Assembly: GCF_016093275.1 (NCBI RefSeq)
Contig: NZ_JAEDAK010000011.1
Location: 62,001 to 126,000, forward strand
Source of the DNA: Inhella proteolytica
GTDB taxonomy: Bacteria > Pseudomonadota > Gammaproteobacteria > Burkholderiales > Burkholderiaceae_C
Reading direction: 5' to 3'
Length of the DNA stretch: 64,000 bases
The notes under the pieces are model-generated. The model made no database searches, was not told where the DNA came from, and was given only the letters and a program-made list of their open reading frames with translations. Within the stretch, counting starts at the first letter, position 1, and the number at the start of each line of letters is the position of its first letter. Position numbers and translations under genes: made by a program. Positions 53,618 to 61,657 of this stretch are shown here, in pieces.

Positions 53618-54040
53618 GTGCAATTGACGCCTCACAACAGGTTATTGCGCTATTTGATTGTGGGGGCCTGCAGCTTTCTCGCAGCTCAGTCCATTTTCGC
53701 AGCGCTGATCTATTTGGCGCGGTGGCCCTACTTGGTTGCCTTCACGGCCACCTTTTTTGCAGTAAACATCGCCAGCTACATTGCCTCCCGCCTCACAGTA
53801 TTCGGGAGCACAACAATTGCACTTGGCGAGGGGATGGCCCGATGGTTCGGGGTAGCTATCTCCACCCTGGCAATCAACAATCTATTGATGTTCGTGCTGG
53901 TCGATGGAATGAGCTGCCACCCACTCGTCGCGAGCATTGCTCTTTCCATTATCAACATGCCAATCAGCTACTTGTTGCACCGCCGGTTGACCTTCAATGT
54001 GCAGGCAAGCCACACGGGCAATCAATCGTTGCCTCGATAG
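53618..54040 (+). CDS. GtrA-family membrane protein
   Basis: 140 residues from GTG 53618 (TTG 53624 also possible). Four membrane helices are visible, with LLRYLIVGACSFLAAQSIF at the start and PISYLLHRRLTFNV near the end, both typical of GtrA (R-F-x-x-V-G and N-F-x-x-x-x-x-F-x-F-like ends). GtrA-type proteins are thought to flip polyprenyl-phosphate-linked sugars to the periplasm. Its 3' end overlaps the convergent GT2 gene by 19 nt. A bactoprenol-glucosyltransferase-type GT2 lies at 56155, giving a likely GtrA/GtrB pair. Confidence 0.8.
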   Translation: MQLTPHNRLLRYLIVGACSFLAAQSIFAALIYLARWPYLVAFTATFFAVNIASYIASRLTVFGSTTIALGEGMARWFGVAISTLAINNLLMFVLVDGMSCHPLVASIALSIINMPISYLLHRRLTFNVQASHTGNQSLPR

Positions 54041-54813
54041 GCCAGTCGATAGGCCTGGAACAACAACCAAGCAATAGGCATGGGCCAGAAGCGGCGGAGC
54101 ATCAGAATATCTTCCGCTTGGCGGATTGAGTTGGCAATGAGTTCCGTTGTCGCGCTCTGCTTGTGCACCCTATGGGCCACAAGTGCTTCCGTCACGAATG
54201 CAATATATCCCGGCCTCCGCGCCAGTCGCTCCCAAGCATCCCAGTCAAGATTGCTGGAGAAATTCCTGTCAAATTGGAAATCCGGCACCAGCGCACGATT
54301 GATCATCACACTCGGGCATGATAGTGGATTACCCCAACCGAGCAATCGCCGCCGAATCGATGGCCCGAATTGAATACCGCTCGCTTTGAAAACTCGGCTG
54401 ACAAGCAGCCGCTTTATTTTCAAATTCAGCGATATGGCCCGAGGGCCCAACGTGGATAGCTCGGTATGGTCGCAAGCCGCGAAAAGAACGTCAGGAGCGA
54501 GATCAAAGGCTGCCGCAATACGCTTCGAAAACGTTGGTGCGTACTCGTCGTCTTGATGACAGAGAACCACCAATGGTGCCGCACCGACTGATAAAGCAAA
54601 GTTCCAGTCGGATGCAATCCCTTCATGCTTGGAGTTCACAACGCATTGTGCGCGATATTGCGTGGCGGCGCGAAGTATGTGGGAGTTCGGCGTTGAAGTC
54701 GAAACCCACAACGCAACCCCCTCTCCGACCTGGGGCTCAAGCGAAGCCAAGCAGCGGTCCAGATAAGGTGAGCGCCCATGCGCGCACACCACCAAATCAA
54801 CAGCGCGCGTCAT
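54022..54813 (-). CDS. Glycosyltransferase family 2 protein
   Basis: 263 residues. The N-terminal GT-A fold begins VDLVVCAHGRSPYLDRCLASL, the D-x-D-type metal site is in VLCHQDDEYAP, and a likely catalytic-base region follows near NLDWDAWERLARRPGY. It has no membrane segment apart from a weak hydrophobic end (MPIAWLLFQAYRLAY). It adds a sugar to a glycan or glycolipid; donor and acceptor are unknown. It lies at the distal end of the minus-strand cluster headed by pilA. Confidence 0.85.
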   Translation of the reverse strand: MTRAVDLVVCAHGRSPYLDRCLASLEPQVGEGVALWVSTSTPNSHILRAATQYRAQCVVNSKHEGIASDWNFALSVGAAPLVVLCHQDDEYAPTFSKRIAAAFDLAPDVLFAACDHTELSTLGPRAISLNLKIKRLLVSRVFKASGIQFGPSIRRRLLGWGNPLSCPSVMINRALVPDFQFDRNFSSNLDWDAWERLARRPGYIAFVTEALVAHRVHKQSATTELIANSIRQAEDILMLRRFWPMPIAWLLFQAYRLAYRGND

Positions 54814-54966
54814 TCACAAGGGCGCAAATTTGTGACGCCGATGGAGCCGAATCACCCAATGCACACATCCGAAATTCAAACGAAGTCCATGGCATACCGC
54901 TCTTCTAGAAGGCCATTTATTTCAGCAGCAGGACTAGGACCAAAAGAACAATTTTCAATCATTTAA
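54814..54966. other. AT-rich spacer between methyltransferase and GT2 genes
   Basis: 153 bp with low GC (TTTATTTCAGCAGCAGG, CAATTTTCAATCATTTAATC). No terminator or recognisable regulatory motif. It probably lies within the cluster transcript or holds a weak promoter for the GT2 gene. Confidence 0.4.
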
Positions 54967-56010
54967 TCAACCAATCTCGGCCCGCATGGAAACACACATG
55001 CTCAAGCTAATCGCGTCTCTCTTTTCTCTTGCGGCGGCGCGATATTGCCGCGCAATGAAAATCCTTGCAATGGACTTTGAAAGGGATGGCCATCGCGCAA
55101 TGAGCGCCCTTGCAGCTGTATTTACAAGAGAATCACAAAAAATTACCCGCCCATCAGCATTCAGACTCTGCGGCTTACTTCTGATGTAATTTTTCGCGCC
55201 AGAGTGCGTAACACCGTAGTACGGCCCAAAGTCGACAAACGAGGGATGCAAGCCACATGCCCATGCAATGCGCCGCATCGATGTCGCGGAAAACCACCAC
55301 AAATGAACAGGCGCTGGATCGGTATGCCAAGCCAAGCGGCGCGAATACATATCGCGATTTGGCGTTGTAAGTACAAGTCGACCGCCGGGCGCCAACATTT
55401 GCGCCGCAGCCCTTACAAACGCCAACGGATCTTCCAGGTGCTCTACTAGTTCCGTCGCAATAATTGCGTCGAACTTCCCCATCTCGTACGGAGCAATAGC
55501 TTCAACTGCCCCCACTCGATACAAAGGCCCAAACAATTTAGTGGCCTTCTCCACTGCCTCCTCCGATTGATCCTGCCCCATGACATTACAGCCGGCACGA
55601 TGCAATGCATAGGTGAGATAGCCAAGACCAGAACCGAGCTCCAGAATTCGAGGCTGCCGCCCCTCCAGTAAAAGCTCACGCAAGGACTGTCTGACACCCC
55701 AGTAAACATCTTCGCTCTCGGCCAGAAAATCAAGCGGATTCGACGCGCATAGCAGCTCATTGCCATAACGCTCATACCGGCTGTAGCCCGGCAGCTCCGA
55801 CGCCTTACGATAAATTGCCTCGTAAATGGATTTCGACGATTTTAGCGGCCACGCATAACGGGTTTCACAGCCCTCGCAGCCCCAGACTTCGAACTTGTCA
55901 GGCGCCATATAAGCAGGATGCCCAGCCAGAATAAGCGATCCTTTGCCTGCACAAAGGGGACATCTATTTGGATAATCGAGGCTTGACGCAAAATGAGCAG
56001 ATTCGGTCAA
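54967..56010 (-). CDS. Class I SAM-dependent methyltransferase with N-terminal zinc ribbon
   Basis: 347 residues. An N-terminal C4 zinc ribbon (CPLC at 17-20, CEGC at 45-48) is followed by a Rossmann methyltransferase core: RILELGSGLGYLTYALHRAG (SAM-binding motif I), VMGQDQSEEAVEKA (acidic ribose-binding residue), FDAIIATELVEHLEDPLAF and LAPGGRLVLTTPN. Such zinc-ribbon methyltransferases are common in O-antigen and glycan clusters, where they methylate sugars. It is part of the pilA-associated minus-strand gene set. Confidence 0.88.
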   Translation of the reverse strand: MTESAHFASSLDYPNRCPLCAGKGSLILAGHPAYMAPDKFEVWGCEGCETRYAWPLKSSKSIYEAIYRKASELPGYSRYERYGNELLCASNPLDFLAESEDVYWGVRQSLRELLLEGRQPRILELGSGLGYLTYALHRAGCNVMGQDQSEEAVEKATKLFGPLYRVGAVEAIAPYEMGKFDAIIATELVEHLEDPLAFVRAAAQMLAPGGRLVLTTPNRDMYSRRLAWHTDPAPVHLWWFSATSMRRIAWACGLHPSFVDFGPYYGVTHSGAKNYIRSKPQSLNADGRVIFCDSLVNTAARALIARWPSLSKSIARIFIARQYRAAAREKRDAISLSMCVSMRAEIG

Positions 56011-56036
56011 TTTATTTAGAGGCCAGATAGCCGAAT

Positions 56037-56042
56037 ATTATA
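56037..56042 (-). promoter_or_regulatory. Candidate -10 of the methyltransferase gene
   Basis: Exact TATAAT on the minus strand in an AT-rich patch, about 27 nt upstream of the methyltransferase start. TGGATT, 16 bp further upstream, is a weak -35. It would start an internal transcript in the cluster. Confidence 0.4.
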
Positions 56043-56154
56043 AAATGACGGGCAAGCAAATCCACGCGGCAAATCCAATGCGAAAGCATATTGCCAGTTG
56101 TCCAACCCAGACTCCACACTGACCCTAAACGACATTAAGTCGCACGGCTAAATT

Positions 56155-57333
56155 TCAGGTAGACCTCCCACGCCCGCCCCTCTCGCGCACCCGAGGCGCC
56201 AGTCGAATGTATTCAAGGAGGAATGCGGATGTGCTCACCTGCATGCCCGCCAACACCAAGGCGGCAGCCGGAATGGCCACCCGCATCACAACGCCAGGGT
56301 CAATGGCCTTGAAGCCCTCTCCAGACCAGAGTTGCACGCTGCGCAAGGCCATCAACATTCCAGAGACAACCAGCACAAGGCCAATCACAAGGCCCCGCTC
56401 CAAACTGACGGACTGAAAGAATTTCAGCCTTTCTGGCATTGCCGGCAACACCCCAATCGCAACGCAATGCACAAAGGACAGGCCAGCAAATAGGACCATT
56501 TGGAGGCCCAAGCAGGCTGCCACGGCCGCATACAGCAACGTATGAAAATCAAGGGTCAGGAAGCCAAGTGGCAACGGGCCGCGCACAAGGAGGGCCGCGA
56601 AGCTTAATCCAACACAGAGCAAAACAAGTCCTGGCCACAAGAAGAGCCATGCAGGCGCGTGAATCAGCAGGAAGCGCAGATGTCGCCAGCCGTCCCGCCA
56701 ACTGCGCAAATGGGGCGGGCGGCCGCGCCCATCCGGGGCCAGGGTAGTCGGCACCTCAGAAATTTGCAGGCCGTAAAGCGTGGCCTTGACGACCATCTCG
56801 CTGGCATATTCCATACCAGGACTTTGCAGATCCAAGGCCAATACTGCATCCCGCACAAACCCCCGTAGACCACAATGGAAATCGCGAATCGGACTGCTAA
56901 AGAAAAGCCTGCCAATAAAGCTCAAGACTGGGTTACCCAGGTATCGATGGAGCGGCGGCATTGCGCCCTCAGCAATTCCTCCGGCGAAACGGTTCCCCAT
57001 CACTAAATCGCTTCCAGCCCGAAGCGCCTCTAGAAAGGCGTCTAGACGCGAGAAGTCGTAGCTGTCGTCACTGTCGCCCATGATGATGTAGCGTCCACGA
57101 GCAGCACGGACGCCAGCGGCCAGGGCAGCGCCGTAGCCACGTTCTCGCACCACTAGCACTCGGGCTCCAGCAGCCTGCGCCAGCTGCACAGATCCATCGG
57201 TAGAGCCGTTATCGGCGACCACAATCTCGCCATTGATGCCCGCGCGTCGAAAAAAGCTCAGGGCCTTCCGGATGCAGGTTTCCACGGTCAGCGCTTCATT
57301 CAGGCAGGGCATGAGCACCGTGAGTTCAATCAT
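56155..57333 (-). CDS. GtrB/dolichol-phosphate-mannose-synthase-like GT2 glycosyltransferase
   Basis: 392 residues. The GT-A domain begins ELTVLMPCLNEALTVETCI, with VVADNGSTDGSVQLA, MGDSDDSYDF (metal-binding D-x-D) and HCGLRGFVRDAVLAL. Four C-terminal membrane helices follow (about 220-380). Such enzymes load a sugar onto polyprenyl phosphate at the cytoplasmic face. With the GtrA-like flippase and the GT-C-like protein this makes a three-part lipid-linked glycosylation route. ATG 57333 overlaps the upstream stop by 4 nt; an in-frame extension to 57432 overlaps that gene and is rejected. Confidence 0.88.
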   Translation of the reverse strand: MIELTVLMPCLNEALTVETCIRKALSFFRRAGINGEIVVADNGSTDGSVQLAQAAGARVLVVRERGYGAALAAGVRAARGRYIIMGDSDDSYDFSRLDAFLEALRAGSDLVMGNRFAGGIAEGAMPPLHRYLGNPVLSFIGRLFFSSPIRDFHCGLRGFVRDAVLALDLQSPGMEYASEMVVKATLYGLQISEVPTTLAPDGRGRPPHLRSWRDGWRHLRFLLIHAPAWLFLWPGLVLLCVGLSFAALLVRGPLPLGFLTLDFHTLLYAAVAACLGLQMVLFAGLSFVHCVAIGVLPAMPERLKFFQSVSLERGLVIGLVLVVSGMLMALRSVQLWSGEGFKAIDPGVVMRVAIPAAALVLAGMQVSTSAFLLEYIRLAPRVRERGGRGRST

Positions 57334-59267
57334 GGTCGCGCTCCCCCCGCCTGCTGCAGTTCCATGCGGCTCCATGCGTCGCATGCATCTATTCCATTGC
57401 CATCCGCCACTGCTTCTGGACTTCCAAGCCATTCTTTCTGGAGGCTACGGTGATGACTCAGTGCGACACCATTGCCATTGATAACCGTCACCACCGCATC
57501 CGAGTTTAAGTACATGATTCGAGCGGTTTCACCATCACTCTCCATTTCGAACGGAACGGGTCTGAACACCCTCGGACATTGCGCCTCAATGCGCCTGAAT
57601 GCCCTCAACGCAAGGTCGTCAAAGGGGGTCGGTGCAGACACCGGGGCCGACTCCACGGCGCAACTTGCCCATTGCCGGTACTCCACGCGCTCATCCGTGA
57701 AGCGCTTGAGTCGCACGACGAGGCAGTCCTTGTAGTCGATGCGAATTCCATAGCGCGCAATTGAGTGATCCATCCTTTCCCTGAGCGGACCAACTTCAGC
57801 GTTGGTGTCATCCATAAGGTGAACGCCATTGAAAAGGAGGCGCGTTCGCCCTCGCCATTGCAGCATCAGGTCACCAAGTTTTTGCGCAAGTGGCCCGCGT
57901 GTAGGTAGGCTCATTTGCCCAATCAAATTGACTAGTCGTCCCTCCGGATGAAACTGCAGGGCCACTGCACTCAGACTTAGTGCACCAACCGATAGGTGCA
58001 AATATGGCTTCTCCTGCAATGGCGCTGGCACCTCGAACTGGAGGTAGCGCTCGGACTTCCACGGCTCGCCGTTGAGCCGTCGATCACCGCTTACACCGTA
58101 GTAGAGGCAATGAATCAATAGCAAGGCACCAAGAAAGATGCGAACCGTGATTGGCTCCGCAAGACTTTGTGCACATCGCACCAGCAGCATTCCGACGAGC
58201 ATCAGGCCGGCGATACCGTAGCGTGAATTGCCGCTGCTGGCCATTACCAGCACATAGCTGATCAGTATGAAGGCAAGCAGTTGGGCGTCGGTCCGCCGAA
58301 GCCAGTCCAATCGGGCTGGCATGTCGGCACTTGCGCTGTGCCGGCGCGTAAAGCTGAGGGCGAATCCGCCCAATAGCGCCACAAGCAGAATCAACAAGAC
58401 CGCTGGGCGCAGGTCAGGCACCACCCCTTCTATGTTCGTATATCCCGCAAATCGGGCCATTTCAATGGGACGCGCCAGCCAATCAACCCACGACTGGGGC
58501 AAAAACCGCATCGCAACCAGAGTTTGTTCCGGCGCATAGGGCGAGTGGAACAACTGGTTAAACAACGGAAAGACAGGGTTTCCAAAACGCTGCCACAGCC
58601 ACAGGGCCCATGGCCCCCACGAAAGGAAGACTGCAATGACCACTCCGCCCCAGTAGGCCAATGCCTGCCGCCAAAGCAGCAATCCCGAACAGCACCGCCA
58701 AACCGACAGCACCAACAGCGCGACGGCAAAGACGCCGTTTGTTGGCTTGATCGCTATTGCCAACCCGAGCGAAATGCCCACCAATCCCATCTTGGAAGCG
58801 CTCGCGCTCGTCCGCATTAGCCCGGCCAATGCAACCAAGATCAGCACAGTCGCAATCGGATCGATCGAAGAAGTACCCGCCAAGTACAAAAAGGCAGGCG
58901 TAGCGAACGCCAACCCCAGAGCAAGCAAGCGAAAGGGGCGCTCCTGCGCCTCCGGCCCCCAGATCGACACCGCAATCGAGTGCAGGGGCAGCAGCACAAG
59001 CGCGTGGAGCGCAGTCAACGCAACGCCGACTACCCAGTCGGGCACGGGCAGCTTGAGCAATCCGTAGAGCGGGATGTAGCCGAGCGGATTTTGATAAGAC
59101 TGGGGCCCGGCACCGAACAGGTCCAGGGCGAAACGCCCGCTCAATAGGGAAAACGGAAGGTACGCGTGATGGTTGATCAAGTCCCAGCTGATGTCACGCC
59201 CTGCGATACCCACCCAAGCCAGCAGCAGGCCAAACCCGGCAAAAAATACGAAACTGCGTTCGCGCAT
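57330..59267 (-). CDS. GT-C-like multispan membrane glycosyltransferase candidate
   Basis: 645 residues. About 11 membrane helices in the first 420 residues are followed by a soluble periplasmic domain of about 220 residues. The first periplasmic loop has GRDISWDLINHHAYLPF, with acidic residues where GT-C enzymes keep their catalytic Asp/Glu (D-x-x or E-x-D near the first helix). The family is not certain, and I do not recognise a closer subfamily. It probably uses a polyprenyl-linked sugar at the periplasmic face. It starts 3 nt after the TfpX-like gene stop and overlaps the GtrB-like gene by 4 nt, so it is in the pilin-accessory operon. Confidence 0.75.
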   Translation of the reverse strand: MRERSFVFFAGFGLLLAWVGIAGRDISWDLINHHAYLPFSLLSGRFALDLFGAGPQSYQNPLGYIPLYGLLKLPVPDWVVGVALTALHALVLLPLHSIAVSIWGPEAQERPFRLLALGLAFATPAFLYLAGTSSIDPIATVLILVALAGLMRTSASASKMGLVGISLGLAIAIKPTNGVFAVALLVLSVWRCCSGLLLWRQALAYWGGVVIAVFLSWGPWALWLWQRFGNPVFPLFNQLFHSPYAPEQTLVAMRFLPQSWVDWLARPIEMARFAGYTNIEGVVPDLRPAVLLILLVALLGGFALSFTRRHSASADMPARLDWLRRTDAQLLAFILISYVLVMASSGNSRYGIAGLMLVGMLLVRCAQSLAEPITVRIFLGALLLIHCLYYGVSGDRRLNGEPWKSERYLQFEVPAPLQEKPYLHLSVGALSLSAVALQFHPEGRLVNLIGQMSLPTRGPLAQKLGDLMLQWRGRTRLLFNGVHLMDDTNAEVGPLRERMDHSIARYGIRIDYKDCLVVRLKRFTDERVEYRQWASCAVESAPVSAPTPFDDLALRAFRRIEAQCPRVFRPVPFEMESDGETARIMYLNSDAVVTVINGNGVALSHHRSLQKEWLGSPEAVADGNGIDACDAWSRMELQQAGGARP

Positions 59268-59270
59268 GGG

Positions 59271-60044
59271 CTAGTAGGAATCAATGTCTGCAAACGCCAC
59301 AGGTTCTCCAACTTCGCTCACGAGAGCTATCCAACTGGAACGAGCAGACAAGACGGGCACCCAGCGCAGGGTGGCAGCTGGATGGGCGGCTGCTTTCAGC
59401 GCCGTGGAGAGGGCTTGGCGCTCAGCAGCATTTCTCAGCCTGAGCTGATCCAGGGGCCGGGCCCGTCTCCAGACTTGCGAGCGAACAGCCTCAAAGGGCA
59501 GCCAGTACTTCGGTTGGTGAGCAAGATGAACCCCTGTCATACCCAACAGGGTCGCTTCAACCAGGTTGGCTCCGGTCGGCTTGATCACGCCAATCAGCGT
59601 CGGGCGGCCCCATGGCAGCACCTTCAGTGGATCGGGCGCAGCCCGTAGGCTCTCGTCATCCACTTGCGTTTGCGTAACGATACGGAACAGATCGACTTCG
59701 AAGGCGAGGTGCACCGGCCGAGCCGCGAACATCGTCCAGACGCCGTACCCCAGCGCTGCAAACTGAAGGCAGGCAATCACGCAGAGATCGCGAGCCAGCA
59801 CCCTGCGAAGCTTCCGCGGGTCAAACGCCACCAGGGTCAGCAAAGGCCCTAAAGCCAAATCTACGCATGCGATCAGCATGAACAGGCGATTGCCAGCCAG
59901 CATGTCGCGATACGGCGTAGGAAACCACACCCAGAATGCAAGGGCAGCGATCACCAGGATGACCGCCCCGCTGAGAGCCAGATGGATGAGTGCCACATTC
60001 AGCGAAGCCTGCCAAGGGCGCGCATCAATTCGCAATTTCGACAT
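59271..60044 (-). CDS. TfpX/TfpZ-family type IV pilin accessory protein
   Basis: 257 residues with four membrane helices (about 20-45, 52-70, 80-97 and a short one near 105) and a C-terminal soluble domain. RIDARPWQASLNVALIHLALS, LVAFDPRKLRRVLARDLCVIACLQFAAL and VWTMFAARPVHLAFEVDLFRIV are strongly characteristic of TfpX/TfpZ, the proteins encoded beside pilA in several Pseudomonas aeruginosa pilin groups, where they affect pilin assembly or surface expression. It lies 64 nt after pilA, behind a terminator hairpin. ATG 60044 is chosen to begin just before the first helix. Confidence 0.88.
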   Translation of the reverse strand: MSKLRIDARPWQASLNVALIHLALSGAVILVIAALAFWVWFPTPYRDMLAGNRLFMLIACVDLALGPLLTLVAFDPRKLRRVLARDLCVIACLQFAALGYGVWTMFAARPVHLAFEVDLFRIVTQTQVDDESLRAAPDPLKVLPWGRPTLIGVIKPTGANLVEATLLGMTGVHLAHQPKYWLPFEAVRSQVWRRARPLDQLRLRNAAERQALSTALKAAAHPAATLRWVPVLSARSSWIALVSEVGEPVAFADIDSY

Positions 60045-60060
60045 GGAAAAGCTTGGCACC

Positions 60061-60089
60061 AAAAAGTGCGGCGCCCGAAGGCGCCGCAC
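60061..60089 (-). terminator. Terminator between pilA and the accessory gene
   Basis: On the minus strand GTGCGGCGCC-TTCG-GGCGCCGCAC forms a 10-bp stem with a stable TTCG loop, followed by TTTTT. It lies 20 nt after the pilA stop and 16 nt before the TfpX-like start. It should end most pilA transcripts and let a fraction continue into the accessory and glycosylation genes. Confidence 0.9.
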
Positions 60090-60108
60090 ACTCACCGAAA
60101 CTTGGCGT

Positions 60109-60570
60109 TTACTTGCACGAACCCGGCAAGAACTTCGGCGGCATCGTGCCAGCAGCGCACTTGAAGGTGCCAACCTGGGTGGGAATCGAAGCCGTCGTCA
60201 GCGCCACGCCAGCCGAGGTCATCGGAGTCAGCGTGATGGTCTTGGTATCAATGTTGGTGTCGGAGAAGCCCTGGGCCGTGACAGTGATCACGCCATTGGC
60301 ATCGGTCGCAATGCCCGAAACGTACTTCGTGGAGGTGGTGCCTTCACCACAACCCCAGCCATTCGCAGACACGGCGGTGCCAGCCGGTGCGGTCTGATAG
60401 ACCTCAGCGATCGTGGTACGGCACTGACTCGTAGCCAGGATCACTTCAGACATTTTGGCCTTCTTCGTGTAATCCGAATAAGCCGGCAGCGCAACCGCAG
60501 CCAGGATACCAATGATCGCCACGACGATCATCAGTTCGATCAGGGTGAAACCTTGTTGAACGCGCTTCAT
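60109..60570 (-). CDS. pilA: Major type IV pilin
   Basis: 153 residues. The class-III leader MKRVQQG is cleaved before [20 protein letters not shown], and the mature protein has Glu at position 5 and an N-terminal Phe to be methylated by PilD. The head domain has four Cys: C50, C74, C138 and C152, the last two bounding the C-terminal D-loop (FKCAAG ... LPGSCK). The head is rich in Thr/Ser ([18 protein letters not shown]), potential glycan sites. It has a strong AAGGAG ribosome-binding site and a sigma-54-type promoter. It is used for adhesion, twitching or DNA uptake. The accessory and glycan genes lie directly downstream. Confidence 0.96.
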   Translation of the reverse strand: MKRVQQGFTLIELMIVVAIIGILAAVALPAYSDYTKKAKMSEVILATSQCRTTIAEVYQTAPAGTAVSANGWGCGEGTTSTKYVSGIATDANGVITVTAQGFSDTNIDTKTITLTPMTSAGVALTTASIPTQVGTFKCAAGTMPPKFLPGSCK

Positions 60571-60614
60571 GGAAGACTCCTTCATGGAAGCTAGGGTTGA
60601 GGACAGGCCCTTAA

Positions 60615-60632
60615 ATGCAGGGGTCGTGCCAA
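60615..60632 (-). promoter_or_regulatory. Sigma-54 (-24/-12) promoter of pilA
   Basis: TTGGCACGACCCCTGCAT on the minus strand matches the RpoN consensus TGGCACG-N4-TTGCW at every position except one (C for T), with the correct GG-to-GC spacing. The start would be near 60604, giving a leader of about 34 nt to the pilA ATG. Confidence 0.85.
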
Positions 60633-60692
60633 GTGTAGGAAGGCTGATTCCGAGGGATTTCTCACGCTTTCCCTGAGGCGCCGGGCTGGGCC

Positions 60693-60732
60693 GACAAATT
60701 TTGTCAGCCGCTGCCGACGCATCCTGTCAGCC
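60693..60732 (-). promoter_or_regulatory. Candidate enhancer site for a PilR-type activator
   Basis: GACAAATTTTGTC (60693-60705) is a perfect palindrome, and TGTCAGCC occurs twice on the plus strand (60702 and 60725). The cluster lies about 65-100 bp upstream of the -24 element, the usual place for an NtrC-type activator such as PilR, whose sites in other bacteria contain TGTC. It overlaps the end of the MBL-fold gene. Confidence 0.5.
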
Positions 60733-61524
60733 AAGGCTCAAAGTTTGGCCTGCCTGCAAGGGCCTGGGGCACACCGGCAGGCCAGCTTGTGCCGCCAACT
60801 GGGCCATCACGGCTTGGGTTTCGCCAGGCTTGATGTGGGTGATCCAGACCTCCGCACCCGCACGCAAGGCGTGCAGTTGGCGCAGTTCGGGCACCAACGT
60901 GCTTGGGCAGTGATGCCGACTGACGCGAGCCAAGTCCAGTTCTTCGTCGCCAAAGGCGGCCTCGATGATCAATTGGCGCACGGGGAGCTCACGCAGTCGC
61001 TCCCACAGGGCTGGATTGGGCCCGGTGTCTCCGGTGTAAATCGACCAGCGCTCTTCCGCCAGGGATCGAATGGCGTAGCCGCAGGCGGGGACGGTATGTG
61101 CCGCAGGCAGCACCTCCACCAGCCGACCACCAATCAATTCCAGGCGTTGGCCCACCTGCAGGGGATGGAAGCTCAGAACCGGCTCTTCCGGGGAGGGCAG
61201 GCGCGTGAAGTCCGGCCAAATCACCCCGTTGAACAGATGGGTCTGCAGCGCCTCAAGGGTTTCGCGCAATCCATGAATCCGTATGGGCCCCGCCTGGGCG
61301 GCGCGTCGGCGCCTCAGCACCGCATCGGCCAGCAATGGAATGCTGAGGACGTGATCCAGGTGGGAGTGGCTCAGCAGCACCTGGTCGATGCGCGCCAGCT
61401 GATCCAGGGGCAGGTCGCCGACACCCGTGCCGGCGTCGATCAGGACACGCTCATCGAGCAGGAAGGAAGTGGTTTTGCAGCCGGCAGCGATGGCGCCGCT
61501 GCAGCCCAGCACGCGCAGGCTCAT
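60727..61524 (-). CDS. MBL-fold metallo-hydrolase (class II cyclic-nucleotide-phosphodiesterase-like)
   Basis: 265 residues. The metallo-beta-lactamase motif is LLSHSHLDHVLSIPLL (H-x-H-x-D-H), with further ligands in AAHTVPACGYAI, YTGDTGPN and WITHIKPGE. The SHSHLDH form plus a GCSGA start (MSLRVLGCSGAIAAG) is typical of class II cAMP phosphodiesterase-like proteins. A role in cyclic-nucleotide signalling next to the pilus genes is plausible but unproven. It is on the same strand as pilA, upstream of it, and 133 nt downstream of the FHA gene. Confidence 0.85.
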   Translation of the reverse strand: MSLRVLGCSGAIAAGCKTTSFLLDERVLIDAGTGVGDLPLDQLARIDQVLLSHSHLDHVLSIPLLADAVLRRRRAAQAGPIRIHGLRETLEALQTHLFNGVIWPDFTRLPSPEEPVLSFHPLQVGQRLELIGGRLVEVLPAAHTVPACGYAIRSLAEERWSIYTGDTGPNPALWERLRELPVRQLIIEAAFGDEELDLARVSRHHCPSTLVPELRQLHALRAGAEVWITHIKPGETQAVMAQLAAQAGLPVCPRPLQAGQTLSLG

Positions 61525-61657
61525 GGGTTAGTTCGCGGAAAGCGGGCCGCCGGAAAACATCCGACCCACTGTAGTCCGCACCGAGCTTGGGCGCCGCGCA
61601 GTGCTGCACGCCCCTCCCCGTTCGCGCAAGCCGCGCTGACGAGGGGCGTGACAGGCA

